This document shows, one piece after another, positions 14,858 to 15,794 of a stretch of DNA of 15,794 nucleotides. The stretch's first letter is position 1. The number at the start of each line of letters is the position of its first letter. The stretch spans positions 1 through 15,794 of the forward strand of contig DHHU01000028.1 in assembly GCA_002403445.1 (NCBI GenBank), read 5' to 3'. The position numbers were made by a program, and so were the translations under genes. The notes under the pieces are model-generated. The model saw nothing but the letters and a program-made list of their open reading frames with translations. It did no database searches and was not told the DNA's origin. Origin of the DNA: Salinisphaeraceae bacterium UBA4764. GTDB lineage: Bacteria; Pseudomonadota; Gammaproteobacteria; Nevskiales; Salinisphaeraceae.

Positions 14858-15613
14858 CTAAGCGCCGCTAGACCGCCTTTCTGCCTCGGATTTTCGTACA
14901 GCAATCATGTAAATGATTATGCCAAATCCGACTTTGGCCAGTATGTCTGCAACGGTATAGCCAAGATTGTAAATTGTAACCGCGATGCCCCCGGTGTATC
15001 CGATATGGAAGAAATAGACCACCGGATAGAAAAACCAGACCAGTACGGTCGTATTACGCGCGATTGATACCAAACCGCGTGCCTCTGGCGGCTGTTTCGA
15101 AATGGCATCGCCCAGCCCGATGTAGAGCTCCCAGACAATCCAAAGGAATGGCCCCATCGAGAGTGCGCCAAAGAGCCACTCATGCCAGGTCACCGAGCTT
15201 ACTGTACCCGGATAGCCCAATCCGATCATTAAGAGAGCAGCAATGGCAAGACGTGAGCCCCGGGAGAACGTTTCCTTGGCCGGCAGCCTCATCACAAGAA
15301 TGAGCTCGATCACCAATAGCGGTACCGTGGCAAACCAATCGGCATAACGGAATATGCCTTGGAAAGCTGCGCTGGTTTCTTTGACAGATCCGTTAGCCAA
15401 AGTAAATGCCGCATCCCAACTCTGGAATAAACGGAAGTAGTTATAGGCAGCGATGAAAGTCACGATCCCCGTGATGGTGACGGTCGCACGATATGCAATT
15501 GTTACTTGACTTGTGTTGATCCAGAAAAAGGCTGTAGCAGCAGCCATTATCGAGGCACAAAACGAAAACGAGAGCCCTATTAGATGAAACTCCCAAATGG
15601 ACAAGCTTGTCAT
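14858..15613 (-). CDS. xanthorhodopsin/proteorhodopsin-type light-driven proton pump
   Basis: Seven-helix retinal protein of 251 aa, predicted to pump protons outward in light. Helix C reads FRYADWFATVPLLVIEL: Arg89, Asp92 (primary acceptor), Thr96 and Glu103 (donor) form the DTE pump signature, and Leu100 aligns with green proteorhodopsin Leu105, predicting green absorption. Helix G has Asp223 and Lys227 (retinal Schiff base) in VADILAKVGFG. A long B-C loop (YFRLFQSWDAAF...) places it with the xanthorhodopsin group. Helix E has LFGALSMGPF, with Gly149 aligning to PR Phe152, the fenestration site for a carotenoid antenna. In helix B, the His75 equivalent is Asn58. No cleavable signal peptide is evident. 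The ATG has AAGGAG 6 nt upstream. It is first in the crt-blh operon, which supplies its retinal. Confidence 0.97.
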   Translation of the reverse strand: MTSLSIWEFHLIGLSFSFCASIMAAATAFFWINTSQVTIAYRATVTITGIVTFIAAYNYFRLFQSWDAAFTLANGSVKETSAAFQGIFRYADWFATVPLLVIELILVMRLPAKETFSRGSRLAIAALLMIGLGYPGTVSSVTWHEWLFGALSMGPFLWIVWELYIGLGDAISKQPPEARGLVSIARNTTVLVWFFYPVVYFFHIGYTGGIAVTIYNLGYTVADILAKVGFGIIIYMIAVRKSEAERRSSGA

Positions 15614-15619
15614 GAAATA

Positions 15620-15625
15620 CTCCTT
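15620..15625 (-). promoter_or_regulatory. ribosome binding site of the rhodopsin gene
   Basis: On the minus strand the six bases read AAGGAG and end 6 nt before the ATG at 15613. It is much stronger than the sites of the downstream crt genes, which rely largely on stop/start overlaps. This fixes the rhodopsin start and fits high opsin expression. Confidence 0.8.
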
Positions 15626-15794
15626 AGTATTGTGGCTGTAAAGGAAGGGCTATCTAGATTGCCAGAAATCTTCATAAGCCTCCCCGATACACTCTACGTT
15701 AACTTTACCTAAGTAGATTCACATACCTTGAAAAAATTTTCATGATGCCCAGCGAGCTTCAGCCATTGTGGCCAACCGCTGCGGCATGGGGGAG
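15626..15794 (-). promoter_or_regulatory. upstream region of the rhodopsin operon
   Basis: This stretch should hold the operon promoter because the rhodopsin is the first gene seen. I cannot assign -35 and -10 boxes with confidence. It contains an AT-rich palindrome, TGAAAA-AA-TTTTCA at 15729-15742, which could be an operator or UP-like element. No open frame of convincing quality is present up to the window edge. Confidence 0.3.

Overview
The window looks like chromosomal DNA of a Gram-negative proteobacterium, most likely a gammaproteobacterium. The evidence is a Kdo hydroxylase (LPS inner-core modification), an RND efflux pump with a periplasmic adaptor, and a proteobacterial-type retinal photosystem operon. 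I cannot name the genus. The parts of the RND system predicted to lie outside the inner membrane are strikingly basic, and a Kdo-hydroxylating enzyme is encoded next to it. Both would fit a cell whose periplasm is exposed to acid, but that is inference.

Layout. (1) Positions 1-4145, + strand: the last codons of an upstream gene, an RND periplasmic adaptor and an RND inner-membrane permease, joined by stop/start overlaps into one operon. (2) Positions 4349-6541, + strand: a sugar-transfer-associated ATP-grasp protein followed 24 bp later by Kdo 3-hydroxylase (kdoO), a probable envelope-modification pair. (3) Positions 6545-8683, - strand, convergent with kdoO: two related isoprenylcysteine-methyltransferase-like membrane proteins and a ThuA-like protein. 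(4) Positions 8684-9534: about 850 bp without a confident gene. It holds a short ORF with a full-consensus ribosome binding site and what look like decayed coding fragments. (5) Positions 9535-15613, - strand: a compact six-gene light-harvesting operon in the transcribed order rhodopsin, crtE, crtI, crtB, crtY, blh.

How the genes work together. CrtE makes GGPP, CrtB condenses it to phytoene, CrtI desaturates phytoene to lycopene, CrtY cyclises lycopene to beta-carotene, and Blh cleaves beta-carotene to all-trans retinal. Retinal then binds the rhodopsin Lys227. The rhodopsin has the D-T-E triad of a light-driven outward proton pump (Asp92, Thr96, Glu103). Leu100, at the colour-tuning position, predicts green absorption. 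It has the long B-C loop of the xanthorhodopsin group, a Gly (Gly149) at the fenestration site that allows a carotenoid antenna to bind, and Asn58 in place of the usual His partner of the primary proton acceptor. A perfect 13-bp-stem hairpin lies between the rhodopsin and crtE and could set the ratio of opsin to pigment enzymes. No idi, crtZ or crtW gene is present in the window.
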